A DNA stretch of 64,000 nt from Galerina marginata. Taxonomy: Eukaryota > Basidiomycota > Agaricomycetes > Agaricales > Galerinaceae. The stretch covers positions 2,356,001 to 2,420,000 of the forward strand of contig JAECYW010000001.1 of NCBI GenBank assembly GCA_023014335.1. Reading direction: 5' to 3'. The position numbers and the translations under genes were made by a program. Shown here in pieces: positions 62,640-64,000 of the stretch (position 1 is the first letter of the stretch; every line of letters starts with the position of its first letter). The notes under the pieces were generated by a model. It had not been told where the DNA came from, ran no database searches, and saw only the letters and a program-made list of their open reading frames with translations.

Positions 62640-64000
62640 TCAATGCTACCATCCTCCAGGACTGTCGAAGTGGGGCGCCTGCTTCGCTTCCAGAAAAAGT
62701 GGAGCTTAGGCCATCCCAGGAAGAGTTACAAGTTGCCTTGGGGTCGAAAGCAATTGCAAATGCGTCGGTGACATAGGAATGGTGGGCAAATGACGCTTTC
62801 AAAGCATGAAGCAAGCTCCAAATATCAGGTAACTGGGAGGCCGAAGACAGGCAATTGCGTCAATATCAAGCAGTCGATCTCGAATAACGACATTGAGGGA
62901 ACGATGTACCTATTCACATCTATGAGCCGTAACATCGACCGCACTTCAAGCGCATTTCTAACTTGTCGGAGTGAAATAAAAGTTTGACAGTCGAAGTTGA
63001 TATCGGACAAATGTGTCATCCGTAAACTCTGGAGTGGGACTGAAGATCTCGGGATGGATAGATGAGGTAGAAGCATCAAGTTTTTCAGACGGAGGGTCCT
63101 CACAGCCCGAGAATCGACCACGATACATGCCCAGTTTACGATCGGGTGACCTAATGACATGAGAGAGCTTCGAGAGAAACGACAGCGGAAGTAGCACGAA
63201 GGGTGCGTCTATGACGCAAAGAGCCTGCCACATGTTTTGAACGTTCCCCATGGTTGCCAGTCATGCTTCGTCAATATATGTTTTCTGAAGAAAACATAAC
63301 CTGAAAAAGGAATGTCTCGATTTCCAAACCACGAGAAGGCGTATTAGATAGTCGCCGTCGCCGTGCAGTAACGTACGCTCAAGTGTAGTGTTTACCGCGG
63401 ACAAAAGGCAAGATCTGCTCCAACGATGCAAATGCTTGATCTTTCGGATCCCCTCAAAAGAGAGATATTTAGCCTTCGATGGACGTCGAGCGTCGGTATT
63501 GTTCAATCTTGTCGATAGAAATGGATTCGGGCTTGTCCACGATTACGCATGGCGATTGACAGGTCCGAGGTGACATGAGAGACGCTCTTATGAGTTGAAT
63601 TGGCTGGTTTGAGGTCTTGGAAACTTCAAGTAAACTCGGTCCTCTTCCATTCCTAACCAGGAAAGGTAATAGATTGCAATTGCAAAGTCCTTTGCCCTCG
63701 CGACAGGCACTTCTTTGGGAGAAAGAAAAACGAAAATATTTCGTGATCCGAGGGTTGAGGAACAGTATAATCCGAGACCCGAAAGTAGGTCAGACATCGA
63801 GATCAATGAACTGACATGCGTAGACTTGGGCAAATATATGACATACCTTGCCGTCATAAATGACTTCGTTATCGTGGTGGACCAAGTGAGCTGGTTGAAA
63901 GTGTACACTTGAAGTCCTCGAGAAGACACCGATAATCAACAAAGCTATTCACAGGAGGAGATTTGCGAGGTACCTGTAACACGATTTTGGACAAGGGAGC
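62640..64000. other. No confident gene; weak ORFs on both strands
   Basis: Minus-strand ORFs at 62825-63160 and 62958-63251 and opposed ORFs at 63588-63929 (minus) and 63715-63912 (plus) overlap each other. The plus-strand stretch ELTCVDLGKYMTYLAVINDF and VIVVDQVSWLKVYT looks somewhat coding and might be part of a repeat-type or F-box-associated protein continuing past the window, but I cannot name it. Splice structure was not resolved. Confidence 0.3.

Overview
The window reads as nuclear DNA of a mushroom-forming basidiomycete (Agaricomycetes). The evidence is dense genes with many short GT-AG introns (about 45-60 bp), a class I hydrophobin, a velvet regulator, and KDZ and Plavaka DNA transposases, which are typical of this fungal class. 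No rRNA, tRNA, CRISPR or bacterial-style operon was seen.

Left part (1-39.4 kb): repeat- and transposon-rich. A KDZ transposase (minus strand, cut by the window edge) follows an intact 784-aa uncharacterised gene (gene A). Divergent to them, on the plus strand, lies an intact 12-exon AT-hook-like gene (gene B, 1081 aa). The 4.3 kb between A and B, plus intron 5 of gene B, carries many copies of a short motif, GCGATGTATTCA(A/G)C. All copies left of about 8.4 kb point one way and all copies right of 8.57 kb point the other way. A perfect 22-bp GC-rich palindrome (8536-8557) sits at the axis. This mirror-symmetric block is the most novel-looking structure here. Further right are a hairpin minisatellite, a transposase-like fragment, a small acidic gene, a two-unit higher-order satellite interrupted by a 402-bp inverted-repeat element, a decayed Plavaka transposase with its divergent AT-hook companion, decayed pieces of host genes (UTP20, CTK3, a dynamin-like GTPase), and a 535-bp MITE with an 8-bp target duplication. 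From 31 to 39.4 kb almost nothing is recognisable.

Right part (39.5-62.5 kb): compact conserved genes. These are an INO80 subunit F-like protein, complex I NDUFA13/GRIM-19, a two-HMG-box factor, a GNAT acetyltransferase, a mitochondrial-type PPR protein, a velvet factor, an ArfGAP, the methylcrotonyl-CoA carboxylase beta subunit, the mismatch-repair/meiotic protein MLH3, an Rtc3-like SBDS-domain protein and a hydrophobin. The last 1.5 kb has only weak ORFs.

Caution: between 47.67 and 55.94 kb, seven or eight single extra bases break otherwise perfectly conserved reading frames in four genes on both strands. Removing them restores every frame and splice phase, so local consensus errors are more likely than real inactivation. 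The host genes look functionally independent. The repeat-rich left part is best read as nested mobile-element and satellite DNA.
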